A stretch of 64,000 nucleotides of DNA from Erythrophleum ivorense. Taxonomy: Eukaryota > Streptophyta > Magnoliopsida > Fabales > Fabaceae. The notes below the pieces were generated by a model. It was given only the letters and a program-made list of their open reading frames with translations. It was not told the origin of the DNA and made no database searches. The DNA is taken from contig JAIUCV010000004.1 of the NCBI GenBank assembly GCA_026724425.1, forward strand, positions 8,566,001 through 8,630,000, read 5' to 3'. This document shows, in pieces, positions 10,757-23,333 of this stretch (position 1 is its first letter; each line of letters opens with the position of its first letter). Made by a program: the position numbers and the translations under genes.

Positions 10757-12227
10757 TGATAATATTTTTAAATTCATACCTTTTCAGCACATTTTCCTTT
10801 TTTGGTGCATACTTTTTAGTCTACTTTTGTATATAAATCATACTAAAAATAGGAAAATGTGCCTTTTTGATAGCTAAGCTTACTTGTCTCACTTTTAGAT
10901 TAATTATACAAATTTTAATCTTATTTTAGGGTATTTTTGATATATTCATAGTTTTATACTTTTGCAGATGTCATTGGATAAGTCCCTTGAAGTTAATATG
11001 CTTGTTGGAAGTTTTTGTCTGGGAGGATCTAATTCACCGTGACCAAATCAGTATGTTAGTTGTGGCCAATTCTTGCATGAAGGAGAGAACAATCAGAGAG
11101 CATTTCGCCTCAGCCAATTAAGACGTTAGCTGTAGCCAATTCTTGGACAAAGATGCTAGAGAGAACCTTAGGATGTTTAGCCATAGCGAAGCGCATGTTG
11201 GCCATGGTAACCTATAGTTTACTAAAACACTATATTTTGAGGCTTGACAGACCCTAGGGCTTCATATATCCTACATTTTCGACTAAAGAGAGGATCCTCT
11301 GTCTTCTGGGTAGCTTGGGGAGCTTGTGTACTAGGGTTTGGAGATTGGAGAAGTGGTTAGAGCCAATGATTGAAGTTTTAGAGAGATTTGAAGCTCTTTC
11401 CATCAATTTTTCTGATCCTTTCCTTTTCCTTCTCTTGTATTCTGCTATGGCTTCAACTTCTTTGTATTTTGTAAGCATATGGCTAATTATGAGTAGCTAG
11501 GCATTTGTTCTAGGATTATTTTGAACCTTTGTATGGATTGACAATTGATTTTCCTCCACTTCCATGATTAATGATATGTGTGTGTGTGTGTGTGTGTGTT
11601 GATTTCACTCTATTCTTAATGCTTCTGGTTGATTGGCCACCAATTAGTTATTTGTTGGCTTGAGTAATGCTTGAAAGAGCTAGCTTGAGTACTAAACTTG
11701 AGTTAAATCGTGCAAAAACTTGAAATTTATGTATCGAATGGATGCTTTTGTTGGTAAGGTAGAGATACACTCACTGACCTCGTATAGTCACATTTGGGTT
11801 TGAACTTAAAATTGGGATTTTATTAGTTGTGAGAGAGATTAAGCAATTAATAGAATTAAACACTTGTTCTTGACTTGAGAAAGCTTTTTCAAGTATTATT
11901 TAATCCTTAAATTGGCACATATAGTTGTTGGTCATTTGTGTGAGAGGAGGTTGCTTGTGTGCTACAAAATACAAGGGAAAGAAATAATCTTAGGTCCCTT
12001 GTATACTTGAAGTCAAAAGGATCTCTTAGCCTCTTTTAGAAATTAATTTGCAAAGTAATTTTTACCTTTTACACTCAACTTCGATAATTAATTATTTCGC
12101 TCAACCTAGTTTAAAGCATAAGTTTAATGACTTGCTAAATTCAATTCCAATCCTTGTGGGAACGATAATCTTTTTATACTACTTTGTCTCGGCCCGTGCA
12201 CTTACGATGTAAGCCAAATGGCGGACA
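10757..12227 (+). mobile_element. Solo LTR of a second, unrelated LTR retrotransposon
   Basis: A 1471-bp unit beginning TGATAATATT and ending GGCGGACA with an exact AGGTA duplication. Near the right end is the phrase 'ccttgtgggaacgataat', followed by 'gtgcacttacg', a pattern common near the 3' end of LTRs of plant gypsy elements. That supports plus orientation. No coding domain was seen. It contains a (TG)n run at 11576-11599. It interrupts the copia element, so it is younger than that element. Confidence 0.82.
11576..11599. repeat. (TG)n microsatellite
   Basis: Uninterrupted TG dinucleotide run of about 12 units inside the solo LTR. Confidence 0.95.
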
Positions 12228-12232
12228 AGGTA
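12228..12232. other. Target site duplication AGGTA (right copy)
   Basis: Exact repeat of 10752-10756 after the CA terminus. Confidence 0.87.
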
Positions 12233-15200
12233 AAAATTTACACAAAATGAACTTGCTCCCATTTAATTTTGGTTAGAAATATTCAACAATATTTCACTAA
12301 ACCAAAAGAATATACCAAGGTAATACAAATTATTTATCATATGAAAATACTTAATTGATTCTTAGATAAGGTTTACTAGTGAACAAACTTATAATATTAT
12401 CTTTCCTTTCCAATATTATAAGTCTTGACATGCTTCAATTAATTATTCAAGTAAGATGTGAATAGGATATTTATCTAGAAGCTTAACTTATAAATCTTTA
12501 TTATGGATCTCATTCAAAGTTCTCACTAAAAAATAATTGCATAGACATAGTAGTTGAAATAGTAACAACATAGGGAAACATGAATTATGTATATAACATA
12601 ATTATAAACAAGAGTTCATTTCAAGATCTAACTAATGTAATTATATATACAAAACTGTTGTTTATCATGATTCTGCCTAATGGTCTCGAATCGCAATAAA
12701 CTATAAGAACTCAATAGGCATCTCAAAGATAACAAAAACTAATGTCTTTAATACTTTTGCACTGATAGGATACAAGAAATATTAAAATATAAAGTGAAAT
12801 ATACTATAGTACCAACAAAATAGTTTGGCAATGTCATAGATTAAAATAACTTTAATACAAAAGCCTCATATAATCAGTCTTTTGATATATTTTTAAAAAA
12901 TATCATTTATTATAATCCATATACTGCCAAAAATATACCAAATAATATCATATCGATAGGGTATGTCCATTACTTATATAATATATCCCATATAATCAAA
13001 TGACCAAAGTTAACAAACATTATATTTCACATAATAAATTTCATGACTAGCTCTATGATAGGTTGATGCATAGTTATTTAAAAATAGAATTACACAAAAT
13101 TAGATTACCATACATGACATGTTTATTCTCATATTCAGGTAACATATGACAGTTCAAAAGTTATACATCTAATCATATGATGTTACCAGTCACAAATATA
13201 TCCAGAACAATTAAATGATATGAGAGTCCCTTTCATAAATGTCATCTAAGAATATTTTAAGAAATATGATTAAATATGTTTTACAACATATTTATTATTC
13301 TCAAGAATTCATTATATGCAAGTTATTTATAAAATAAAATATCTCTTGTCATAAAAAAATTATTTTAAACCATAAATTTTAAAATTGTAGAACTTTCAAC
13401 GTTAAAGATAAATATTTATTAGTAAGAGTTAAATACAATTTACATGATCTATTAAAAAAGAATATCTCTTTGCTATAAATGGTTTATAAACCTCTCATAA
13501 AGTTTCACAATTTTATTGTGAACTAAAATATTATGATACACCTAACATAAAAAATTTTCATAATTATAATTTTATAAATATGTTCTTAATTTTTAAGAAA
13601 AATATACAAAGACTCCTTATAATAATAAATTACATTGACAATGTTATACCAATAATGTATATTCATTGTTAATGCAATTTACCTAGTAACTTTTTTGCAA
13701 TATAAAACAATAGAGGCATTATGTTTAAACATATACATATCAATTAAAATAAAATGCCTTAAGAAAATTAACCAAAAAATACCTTTGTGATTAGTCTCGC
13801 AATAAGTGAGCACATAATTACAAAGTGTCAATAGCCAAAATTATCTTATAGGCAGATAAAAGACATGCCATTATACTCAACAAAATCAATATCTTTAATA
13901 TTTCATAGTAATAGTTTATAGAAGTATGAACATGTAATTAGATGACATGGTGTCTAAGATACACATATATTATTATCAAAATTGTGAAATTAAACCATGC
14001 TCCAAAAATAAAATTATATGTAAAATCATCTATCTATAAACTTTCAAGGATGCCTTTTAATAAAAGATTGTAATTCATACTTTATTGATATCACATGCTA
14101 TAGGTGTCAGTGCTACATGTCAATTTTATAATATCTTATTCTCATGTGTCAATTATTAAAATATTACAATAATTCTTAGAATTTCTTTACTTTTATTTGC
14201 AAAAAGTATATTTCACAAGAAACATCAAAAGAATAAATTACTAATATAACTCTCATAAGTTGAACTAAGCAAATAAAATGAGATAATTATAAAGAATAAT
14301 ATGGAGTTGGATGTATAAAGGTATGAGCAATTCTATGGTGGTTCACCATAAAGGTACGTTTTCATTACTAAAAACCTTCAAGATTAAAATAATTGCTCAT
14401 AAAAAAAATTGGTCAAGATATTAAATGGTAAATAATCAATTTTTTTAAATGCTAAAAATAGACTTTTTAAAAGAAAAATATTCATCAGACAAGAATAGCC
14501 CCATATTTATTGAACAAAAAAATTTTCTCACAAAAGAGCCTGGAAAAGAAAAGTACTAGCATTTAACATAATAGACTAAAATTGCTTTTTGGTCCAAAAG
14601 GAATATCTAAAGTGCCCAAAAATTGGCTCATATTTTCATCCAAAAGTAGCTATACATAAATTTGAGGTTTTTCTTTGAAGTTCATCCCTTTGTTTTTTGT
14701 TTGCTTAAAGAAAAAAAGAAAAACACAAAACCTATCTTCCTTTTTGAATTCTAGATTTGATGTACTTTTAGTGTTATGGACTTTTCAAGATATAGATAAG
14801 AAAGCCAATAACATTAAATCTTAAAGTGTGGGTTCTAAATTGCTACAAAGATTTAGTACATATATAGATTTCAAATTTTATTCTTCAGAAAACCAATACA
14901 ATAGAACTAAGAATCATGGAGTAGATCATATTAGAGTTGGTAAAAGAATATTAAAATTCTATATTAACTTATACAAATTCAAATAACTAACCATACATAG
15001 ATTTAGATTTTAGCATCTTAAATCTCTTTTTTTTTTTATTCTAGTATAGCAAGATCTAATAATAGATAAAATTAAACTCTTAGATGTGTGAACAACAAGA
15101 ATCATGGACAAGCAATTCATAAGCTTGTAGTAAGAAGAAACCAAATTTTGAATAAAGTATATCACATATAAATGAATTGTGGCAAATTTTTAAACTAAGA

Positions 15201-15318
15201 TTTGTTTCAATATAGATCAAGCTTGTATCAAGATTGAAAACCCAAATCATCAAATAGATACAATAAATGAATCAAAAGTGATTTTTTTTTTCATATAGAA
15301 TAATATTAAAACATTTGC
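12233..15318 (-). mobile_element. Decayed upstream part (gag/integrase region) of the Ty1/copia element
   Basis: This is AT-rich DNA without usable reading frames. Its assignment is by position: it lies between a copia-type primer site at 15319-15329 and the RT core at 10200-10751. Once the AGGTA-flanked LTR is subtracted, it gives about 3.2 kb, which fits gag, protease and integrase of a copia element. I could not recognise individual gag or integrase motifs, so this is inference. Confidence 0.45.
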
Positions 15319-15329
15319 CTCTGATACTA
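15319..15329 (-). other. Probable degenerate primer binding site of the copia element
   Basis: Minus strand reads TAGTATCAGAGG, one or two changes from the plant tRNA-iMet primer site TGGTATCAGAGC. It sits two bases from a TTCTTAACA-type LTR end (plus strand TGTTAAG at 15332). Confidence 0.6.
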
Positions 15330-15331
15330 AT

Positions 15332-15957
15332 TGTTAAGAAAAAATTGGTAAATTAATTAAATCATACCAAACATAATACTTAGATCCATGACTATATTAG
15401 AAATTAGGTAAACAGATGACAATAGTGAAAGGAACAAAGTACAACTTACAACACCTTAATAAGTTCAAAGGGTATGTTAGAGTTATATCGTATTATAAAA
15501 CCTAACCTTAATTTGTACAAATAAGGTTGTGAATATTGTATTTTGTTCGGGCATGTTTTAAAAAAAATATTAAAATCAAATTAGCAAAAAAAATGAATAA
15601 GAAAAAGAAAAAGAGGAAAAGAAAAAAATAATAAACAAAAAAATAAAATTTTAAAAGGAAAACATAAAAGCATAAAAAAATGGAAGAAAAATATCCATCC
15701 ATTTTTCTCCAAATTCCAAGAGCTTAAATAACCATTAAAAAAAGAACAAAAAAAAAAACAAAAGAAAGAAAAAAAAACCACAAAAGAAAAATAAAAAAAT
15801 GAAATAAAAAAAATTTCTTGCTTCATTAGCCCAAACCTTTCAACCCCGTTGACCCAATACCCTAAAATAGAAGCTCAATATCCTTAAAACAAAAGTTAAA
15901 CTAGCCAAAAGAAAAAAAAAACTAAACAAAAAATAAATAAATTAAGAGGGGTCTACA
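15332..15957 (-). repeat. Probable 5' LTR of the copia element (A-rich)
   Basis: On the plus strand this runs from TGTTAAG next to the primer site to GGGGTCTACA. The minus-strand LTR would therefore start TGTAGACCCC and end TTCTTAACA, a valid TG...CA pair, 626 bp long. The middle (15560-15930) is A-rich with aaaagaaaaaaa runs on the plus strand. The outer boundary is less certain than the primer-site side because no second LTR copy is visible for comparison. Confidence 0.45.
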
Positions 15958-15962
15958 TTTTG
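15958..15962. other. Target site duplication TTTTG (left copy)
   Basis: TTTTG precedes the TGTAACACC terminus of copy 2; the identical five bases follow its other end at 19776-19780. Confidence 0.83.
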
Positions 15963-18900
15963 TGTAACACCGTATATTTCTAACTTGCTTTCTATCATTT
16001 CTAAGTTTTCCATGATGAATTGCACAAAAAGAAATGGAAAATGGCATTAAAACAATGCTTTATTTCGCGTTGCGTCGCATATGAAATTTTCATTCAGTGT
16101 CACGCAAATCATATCAGCTCATACATCATATTCTCATATTTAATTACATATATACAACTCATTTGCATCACCAAAGTTGGCCCACAACTCGTGGAATTCA
16201 AAGGGGAGCATCAAACTCACACTATTATTTTCAGTCAAATTCTTAGTTTTTCTATCACAACTTCAAAAATTCATAACTAAATTCACAAAAATCGAAACCT
16301 AACAAACTTTACCATTCCAAAAAGCTCTGGATGCCTACCCCATGTAAAAATAATTTTAGCTCATGAATCATTAAGGAGAGAATATTTGACATCTAAAAAA
16401 CCACTAAGGTCGCTGCTGTCTGGGCCATTGGTTCAGTTTACTGATATGAAGTTTCAGAATTCATAACTAATTTTAGAAAATTTGGAATCATGTATTTTAG
16501 TCATTATAGAACGATACACATGTTTAATTTATTCTAAAAATATTCCTAGGCCATGAAACATAATACAGGAAGCGTTTGACATGCGAAAAGGGGCAAAGGT
16601 TTGGACAACTATTGGTACTGATGCAAGTGTTTGTTATAAACTTCGGAAATGTACAATTAATTCTAAACAAATCTAATCCATGCAAATGATATCAATTTGG
16701 AAAGATATGAATGTTAAATTTATGGTAAAAATAGACTCAGACCATAGCAAGCACGTTTAGCCACTAAAATTCAATGGAACAGTGACTCAGATCGTGCTAC
16801 ACTACTGTTGCTGTTCCAGAAATTCAAAAATTCATATCTCTTAGGTCAGACCTCCAAATGAGGTGCTTCTAGTTGTTACAAGTCACTAAAAATGCCCAGT
16901 TTTTGTATATAAAATTTTGTAGCCATTGGACCACGTTTGCCCCTCAGATGACATAATTTCACGACTAACCAAATGAACAGTACTGGTGCAAATCCGAAAT
17001 TCTGATACCAATTTTGAAAAATCATAGAAAATTCCACAGACCTCTAAATGACCTAATATTTATCTTTTCAGAAAGCTCTAGGCAAGATCTAGTAGCATAA
17101 AAAAATTTCAAGTCAAGAAGAGGTCATTTGATTAGACTTTGCTATAGCTCAAGAATATGGCAATTTTGGTCATAACAAGAGACAAATTTGGTTCACATGA
17201 GCCATCCATTGTTCCACACACATTTGAACAACTTAGAAAGCATAAATATAATATAAATAAGTCCCTCATAAGGTCTGAACCCTTAAGTAACTCAAATTCA
17301 CCATGTCACTTCCATAAACATACATGCACAAGTGGGCTCCCAAGTGGTCAAAATATACAATTCTATTCATTAAACTCTATTCTTGATACATACACTAACT
17401 TTACATAGTTTTACACTTGTTCAAAGTGTCATGGCTCAAAAATAACATTTATATATCTACTTTGACATTCTAGACATCATAGTACATCAAAAATAAAAAG
17501 ATTTGTTAAGAGATGGAGATTTAAGCTCCTTGGCTTCCATCATTTGGATCTTGAACTCCACCTAGATCATATGAGATGAGAGAAAGGAGGGGTGAGATTC
17601 ATTGAATCTCAATAGCTTATACACTTATTCAAGCACATCTTCAAGGCATAAAACATGTCAAAGGTACAAGTATGCAATCAATCAATCTATAAAGCATTCA
17701 TCTTTCACATTTTTGTGTCACAAACTCATGTCAAACACAAGAATGAGCTCTAGGGACTTTTGGTTTGGCCTCACCCCATTTCTAAGACTTTTGGATTGCC
17801 TCACTCTTGGTTCTTGGGACTTTTGACTTAACCTCACCCATCCAAGGGACTTTTGGCCTTCTCTCACCCATGCCATGAGACTTTTGGCATCTCCTCATCC
17901 ACATTAAGGGACTTTTGGTACTACCTCACCCTTGTGAGCTATTTCCACAATTCAAGAACATTCAAGAAAGCATATTGGTACCAAAATAGCAACATAGCAT
18001 CAAGTGGCATGTCTCAAACATATAAACATACATACAAGCACACAATGACATCATATGCAACAAGAAAAGGTGGAGAGCTACCTTGGTACAAATTCAAGCT
18101 TTACTTTGCTTGTTTCTTCTCCTTTTCGGTTTCACAAACACAAGGAGGTGGGGTTGGATTTCCTTGGCCTATTCACAATAAACAACACTTAATTATACTC
18201 TTGGAACAAGTTATGACATCCAACTCTCTCTTAAGACTACACTTTGTTCTATTTGTCACAATATGGTTCCATTAAGGACCTAATGAAGCAACTACCATAA
18301 TTAACATTCTTGGTTCTATTCTCTTGCCATATTTAGACCTCTTGACCTCATTTAAGGTCCTTGAAACTATCACACACTCACTTTCACAAACCTAGGTCTA
18401 TGTTACTTCATAAGGTTATATTATGGAAGCCATTACCTCATCTCCTAACTTAAGGCTTCTAAATTTTTCCCAATAGTTTCTCCCATCTTCTAACATCATA
18501 TAAAGTCCCAAACTAAGGCTAGAACAATTTAAAATATCCCCTAGTCTAATGAGCCTAGCTTGGCCGAAATATGCACCATAATGGAGGTTCATGGACTTTG
18601 TGATTTTTCCTTGATGGGAAAGCCACTTGGGAGGCTTTCTAAAGGTCTTAGGATCTCAAGGAAACATTCAAATAGCCAAGGAAATATTCACACAAAATCA
18701 GATTTTGTACAACCCTAGAAAACACTACACTTTTCTAACTTATTTTTTTATTGGTTTTTCTTAGAATTTCTTGCCATATTCCATCTCCCCATGGCCTAAA
18801 ACCCTTTTTCCTTCCTTATATTTGAACAGAACATCCTCCCCTCCTTTGGTTCTATTCTTGGCTGAAATACACACAAAGGGAGGGGGAAGAGAAGATGCAA

Positions 18901-19775
18901 CAAAAAGCAAAGATTACTTAGGGTTCAAGTGAGCTTTCAAGTGTATTTCTCCTTCATTCTCTTCTCCTTAGCAAATTAGAAATTCTCCCCTTCGGTCTGG
19001 GTCCAAAACAGAACCAAATCATTCAAAAAATCCATGGAAAGAAAGGAGAAAGAGAGGAGAACAAGATTGGAGGAAGATAGAGCAAGAAATTTCATGAAAT
19101 TACCTAGTTTCTCCTTAGCTTTCTTCCTCTTTTTCTCCTCCCTTTGGTGTGCCTAAGAGAGATGAAGATTTTCTGTATTTTGGGCAAAATAGGTCGTGCT
19201 CATTAAAGAGGAGAAGAAGGGAGAAAAGTGTGAAACTCTTTAGAACATTCAAAAAATCATAAATTCTAATTTTGCCCTTCCGTAATGGCAATTTCGTTTC
19301 GACTTCGTTTTAGCTCCTTTTTGAGAACTGTCTTTTCTATCATAAAATTTAGGTTTCCAATTTAATAAAATGTCTTTGGAATCAGTTAAATCGGAGCTAA
19401 AAGCTTCCCGAATAAATTAGTCAAAGTTCGAGTCAATCAACATTAGAAAGAGTACACTAGAGGGACTTTACCGGTCTCGGGGCTTCCCATGGTTTTTAGG
19501 GCTTCTGAGAACCTTGGGCAACTCAAAATTTCCATTTAAAAATCCCTTCTAGGTGTTTTTCTAAAATTACACTTATTTACGAAAATGCCACTGGCCTTTT
19601 GACAAATTTTTCGAATCGCTCTGACCCCAGTTTTTGGACAACTCAAGGTTCAAATTCTCATTTTTTATTATTTAAAAATTATTCAAATTTTATTTGGCCT
19701 CGAATCACTCATCTCAGGGGACTTGCTTTTCAAACCGGCCCGTTCCAGTGATTGTACAATGTACCGGACATTATA
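15963..19775 (+). mobile_element. Solo LTR, copy 2 of the large LTR family
   Basis: A 3813-bp unit starting TGTAACACC and ending GGACATTATA (a CA end with one transition), flanked by TTTTG. It is collinear with copies 1, 3 and 4. Shared blocks include the run near 16850 (aatgaggtgcttctagttg), the 'gggacttttgg...cctcaccc' minisatellite at 17752-17935 and the terminal 'cactcatctcaggggacttg' block at about 19708. No coding or primer-site features lie inside; small open frames here are not conserved between copies. Confidence 0.85.
17752..17935. repeat. Minisatellite in LTR copy 2 (about 33-bp unit)
   Basis: Five to six imperfect units with the core 'gggacttttgg' followed by 'cctcaccca'. The same array occurs at matching positions in copy 3 (about 21371-21550). 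Degraded forms occur in copy 1 (about 8930-9110) and, inverted, in copy 4 (about 25230-25400). Confidence 0.85.
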
Positions 19776-19782
19776 TTTTGAC
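19776..19782. other. Overlapping target site duplications TTTTG and TTGAC
   Basis: The seven bases TTTTGAC contain the right TSD of copy 2 (TTTTG, 19776-19780) overlapping the left TSD of copy 3 (TTGAC, 19778-19782). TTGAC recurs at 26987-26991 after copy 3. The two LTRs therefore inserted two bases apart at the same site. Confidence 0.7.
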
Positions 19783-21370
19783 TATCACATCATACTTTAT
19801 TAGATTCCATATTCCCATATTCAAAGTAACTTTCATGTGCAAGTAAAGAAAACCACAAAAAGGGGATAGAATAATGCCATTTCTTTGTGTTATGTCAGGG
19901 TTAAAAATTTAAATTTTAATCCATAGACTCTATAAACTTACTAATAACATTCTCTAATTATTTTCCATTCATACAAATCATAAACACCTTAAAATGTTGC
20001 ATAAATCACGGATCAAGACTTAAAAACCACAAATACTCACGTTTTGCCTCGGATTAAAATTTTAGATTTCTACTATCAACTTTGAAAAATCATAACTAAA
20101 TCTAGAAAAATATAAATCAAGCAATCCATAACTTTTTGGAAATATCTAAATGTTAACTTTACATTAAAAATAATTTTCAATCACGAAAATCTCATTTGGA
20201 CTATGTTTGATAATGGGAAATGTACAAAGGTCAGACTGCCCAGTATTACTAATACAACTTATTGATATAAATTTTGAAAATACACAATTAATTCTAAAAA
20301 AATACAATCTATGAAAACTATACCAATTCAAAAAGGTAAAGATATTAAATAGAGGAACAAAATAGCTCCAGACTAATCCAAGAGCATCCAGACCCCGAAA
20401 ATCAATGGAAAAATGCTGGGGGTTTGACTGTGCGCTTGGAACAAAACAGAAATTTCAAAAATTCATATATCCTCTTTAGATATCCAAATGAAGTGTTTCT
20501 AGTTGGCATAGGTCACTGGGAAGGTCTAATTTCTTATTATAAGATTTCACATCATTTGCCTTATAAATGATAGATATATATTTTCGAACCATATAAACAG
20601 TACCAGTGCCAAAATCAAAAAATTTGCCAACTTCAAAAATTCGCCAAAGGTTCTATAGAGTTTCAAATATTCCAAACTTTAGCTTTCCAAAAAGGTCTTA
20701 ATAAAATATATATATATGCCAAGTTTCAGATCAAGAAGAACTCATTTGGGTAGATTGTGCCATAACTCACCATTATGACCAATTTTGCATCTTATAAGGC
20801 ACCACCTTCATCCAAATGACCTTCCTTGTGTATTGGCACCAGTTGAGTAAGTTTGAAAGTGCAATCACAGCATATATGAGCAACCCAAGTGATCCAAAAT
20901 ACCATGCACCTCATTTTGGTCATCCCACACCCAAGAATACACTAATACATACATGCCATCAAGTAACTAAATCTCACATTTTCATTGATTTTATGCCAAA
21001 TGTGATTCATACATCATTCATACATGATATTACATTTGCTCATTGGTCTATAACTCAATAATAATATGTACATGAGTATTTTGATATTCCTATACACTTT
21101 AAGATTACATAAACTACATCATTGTCAAAACAGTGCCATTCATGCTTCATTGCCTCCATCCCTTGGCTCTTGAGTTTCACCTAAGCCATATGAGATAGGA
21201 GAGGGAAGGGAATGAAATTCATAGAATCTCAATAGCTCATATACCCATTCAACCACACATTCAAGCATGTAACATGTCAAAAGGCACAAGTATGCAAGCT
21301 AACAATTTCACAAAGCATTTCAATTTACATTTCCGTGCTACAAGGTCACAACAAGGTCAAGAATGAGCTC

Positions 21371-21550
21371 TAGGGAGTTTTAGTTTAGCCTCACCCCATT
21401 CTAGGTCTTTTAGATTTGCCTCACTCTTGGCCTAGGGACTTTTAACTTGGCCTCACCCATCCATGAGCCTTTTGGTCTTGTCTCACCTATGCCTAGAGAC
21501 TTTTGGCATCTCTTCACCTACATCAAGAGACTTTTGCCATCACCTCACCC
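21371..21550. repeat. Minisatellite in LTR copy 3
   Basis: Imperfect units of 'gggacttttgg...cctcaccc' type, matching the array at 17752-17935 in copy 2. Confidence 0.8.
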
Positions 21551-23328
21551 TTATGAGCAATTTCCATAACCAATAACATTCAAGGAAGCATATTGGTATC
21601 AATGCAATATCATTACATCAAGTGACATGTTCATAAGACACAAAAGCACACACAAGTACACAATGACATATACATAATCAAGAATGCAAAGAGAATGAGG
21701 TGGAGAGCTACCTTGGTATTATTCAAGTTTTACTTGGTCTTTCTCCTTCTCTTTTTTGGTCCCACAAGCACACTTAGGTGGGCATTGGTTTTCTTGGCCT
21801 AAACATCATGAATAGTACTCAATTATATTCTTGAAGCAAGCCAAGACATTAAATTATTCTTAAGAACATACTTAGTTCCCTACATCACATAATGGTTCCA
21901 TAAATAGCCTATTGAAGCAACCCTCACAATTTAAAATTTTAGCTTCATTCTTTTCTTATTTCTAGGCCTCTTGACCTCATCTAAAGTCCTTGGGGCCATC
22001 ATACATTCACTTATACAAGTTTAAATACACGTTGCTTTATAAGGCTCTATTATGGGAACCATTATCTCATTTCCCAAACCATGGTCCCTAAATTTTTTTC
22101 AAGGGTTCCTCCTACCTTTTACTATCATATAAAGTTCCAAACCAAGGCTAGAACAATTTAAAACACTCCTTAACCTATTCATCTATGCTTGGCCAAACCA
22201 TGCACACCATTTGAACCCATGGAGTTCTTGATTTTTTCTTGATATGAGAGACACTTGGGAAGCTTCCTAGAGGTCTTAAAAGCTCAATTAAACACTCACA
22301 CATACAAAGAAATTTAGCAATCAAGACAATTTTCACAAAATATTCAAGAGTTCCACACTTTTCTAACTTGAATTCTATTGGTTTTTCTTGTAATTTCTTG
22401 GCATATTCCAAGTTCCCACACTCTAATTTCATGGTTTCTTATTAGTTCTAGGTCAGAAATTTCCTCCCCTAGATGGTTCTATTTTGAGGCGTTACACACA
22501 TAAGGAAGAGCAAGAAGGAAGAAACAACAAAAAGTAAGAAATTACCTTGGATTCAAGTTTATTTCAAGAGGTTCTTCCTTTGCTTTATTCTTCTCCTTGA
22601 ATTTCTAATCTTTCTCCTCTGATTCAAGGCCAAAATAGAACCATATTACTCCCCAAAACCATGGGAAGAGAGCTTAAGAGAAGAAGAATAAGGTTTGAAG
22701 AAGAAGCATGAAATTCCTTAGAAATTCTCACCTTTCTTTAGCTTTCTGTTCCTCCTTTTGAGCTCTCTTGATGCACCACTTTCTCCAGCCCTCTCCTCTA
22801 TTTTGGACAAAATACCAAGTCGGTTAAGAGAGTAAGAGAGTAGGACGCCTTTCTTAAAGGAAGATTCATGAATAAATTGTTCTAAAAAATGATGTTTATA
22901 TCCCACGTACGTGGCAATTTTGTTTTAGCTTCATTTTAACTTCTTTTTGAAAACTATCTTTTTCATCATAAAATTTAGATTTCTAATTGCATAAAATGCC
23001 TTTAGAATCACTCAGTTTGGAGCTAAATCATTCCCGAATGAATCAGTCAAAGTTCAGGTTCATTGCCATTGAAAAACATACATAGGAGGGGTTTTAACTA
23101 TTCTGAGACTTTCTATAGTTTTTAGGGTCTCTAAGAAGCCTAAAAAGCTCAAATTTTCCTTTTAAAAAGCCTTCTTGTGAGTTTTCCAAAAATGTCTATA
23201 TTTACAAAAATGTCACTAGCTCTTCGGTAATTTTTTTTTGAATTACTCCAACTCTAGTTTCTAGAAAACTCAAGGCTCAAATCCTCATTTTTTATTATTT
23301 AAAATTTTATCCAAATTTTATTTAACCT

Positions 23329-23333
23329 TAAAT
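23329..23333. other. Target site duplication TAAAT (left copy)
   Basis: TAAAT precedes the TGTAACATT terminus; identical TAAAT at 26912-26916. Confidence 0.88.

Noticed and set aside
15508..15826. Phe/Leu-rich minus-strand frames that look like membrane proteins
   Set aside because: They are translations of A-rich low-complexity DNA (TTT codons) and carry no real signal.
15952..15957. TCTACA considered as the start of LTR copy 3, preceded by a polypurine-like 'aagagggg'
   Set aside because: A start at 19783 aligns better with the other copies and is supported by matching TTGAC duplications; TCTACA is better explained as the edge of the copia LTR.
20816..21061. Open frames of 60-140 codons in 16020-22906 and 23856-26034
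   Set aside because: They lie inside the large LTR copies and are not preserved between copies; no domain, signal or codon constraint was seen.
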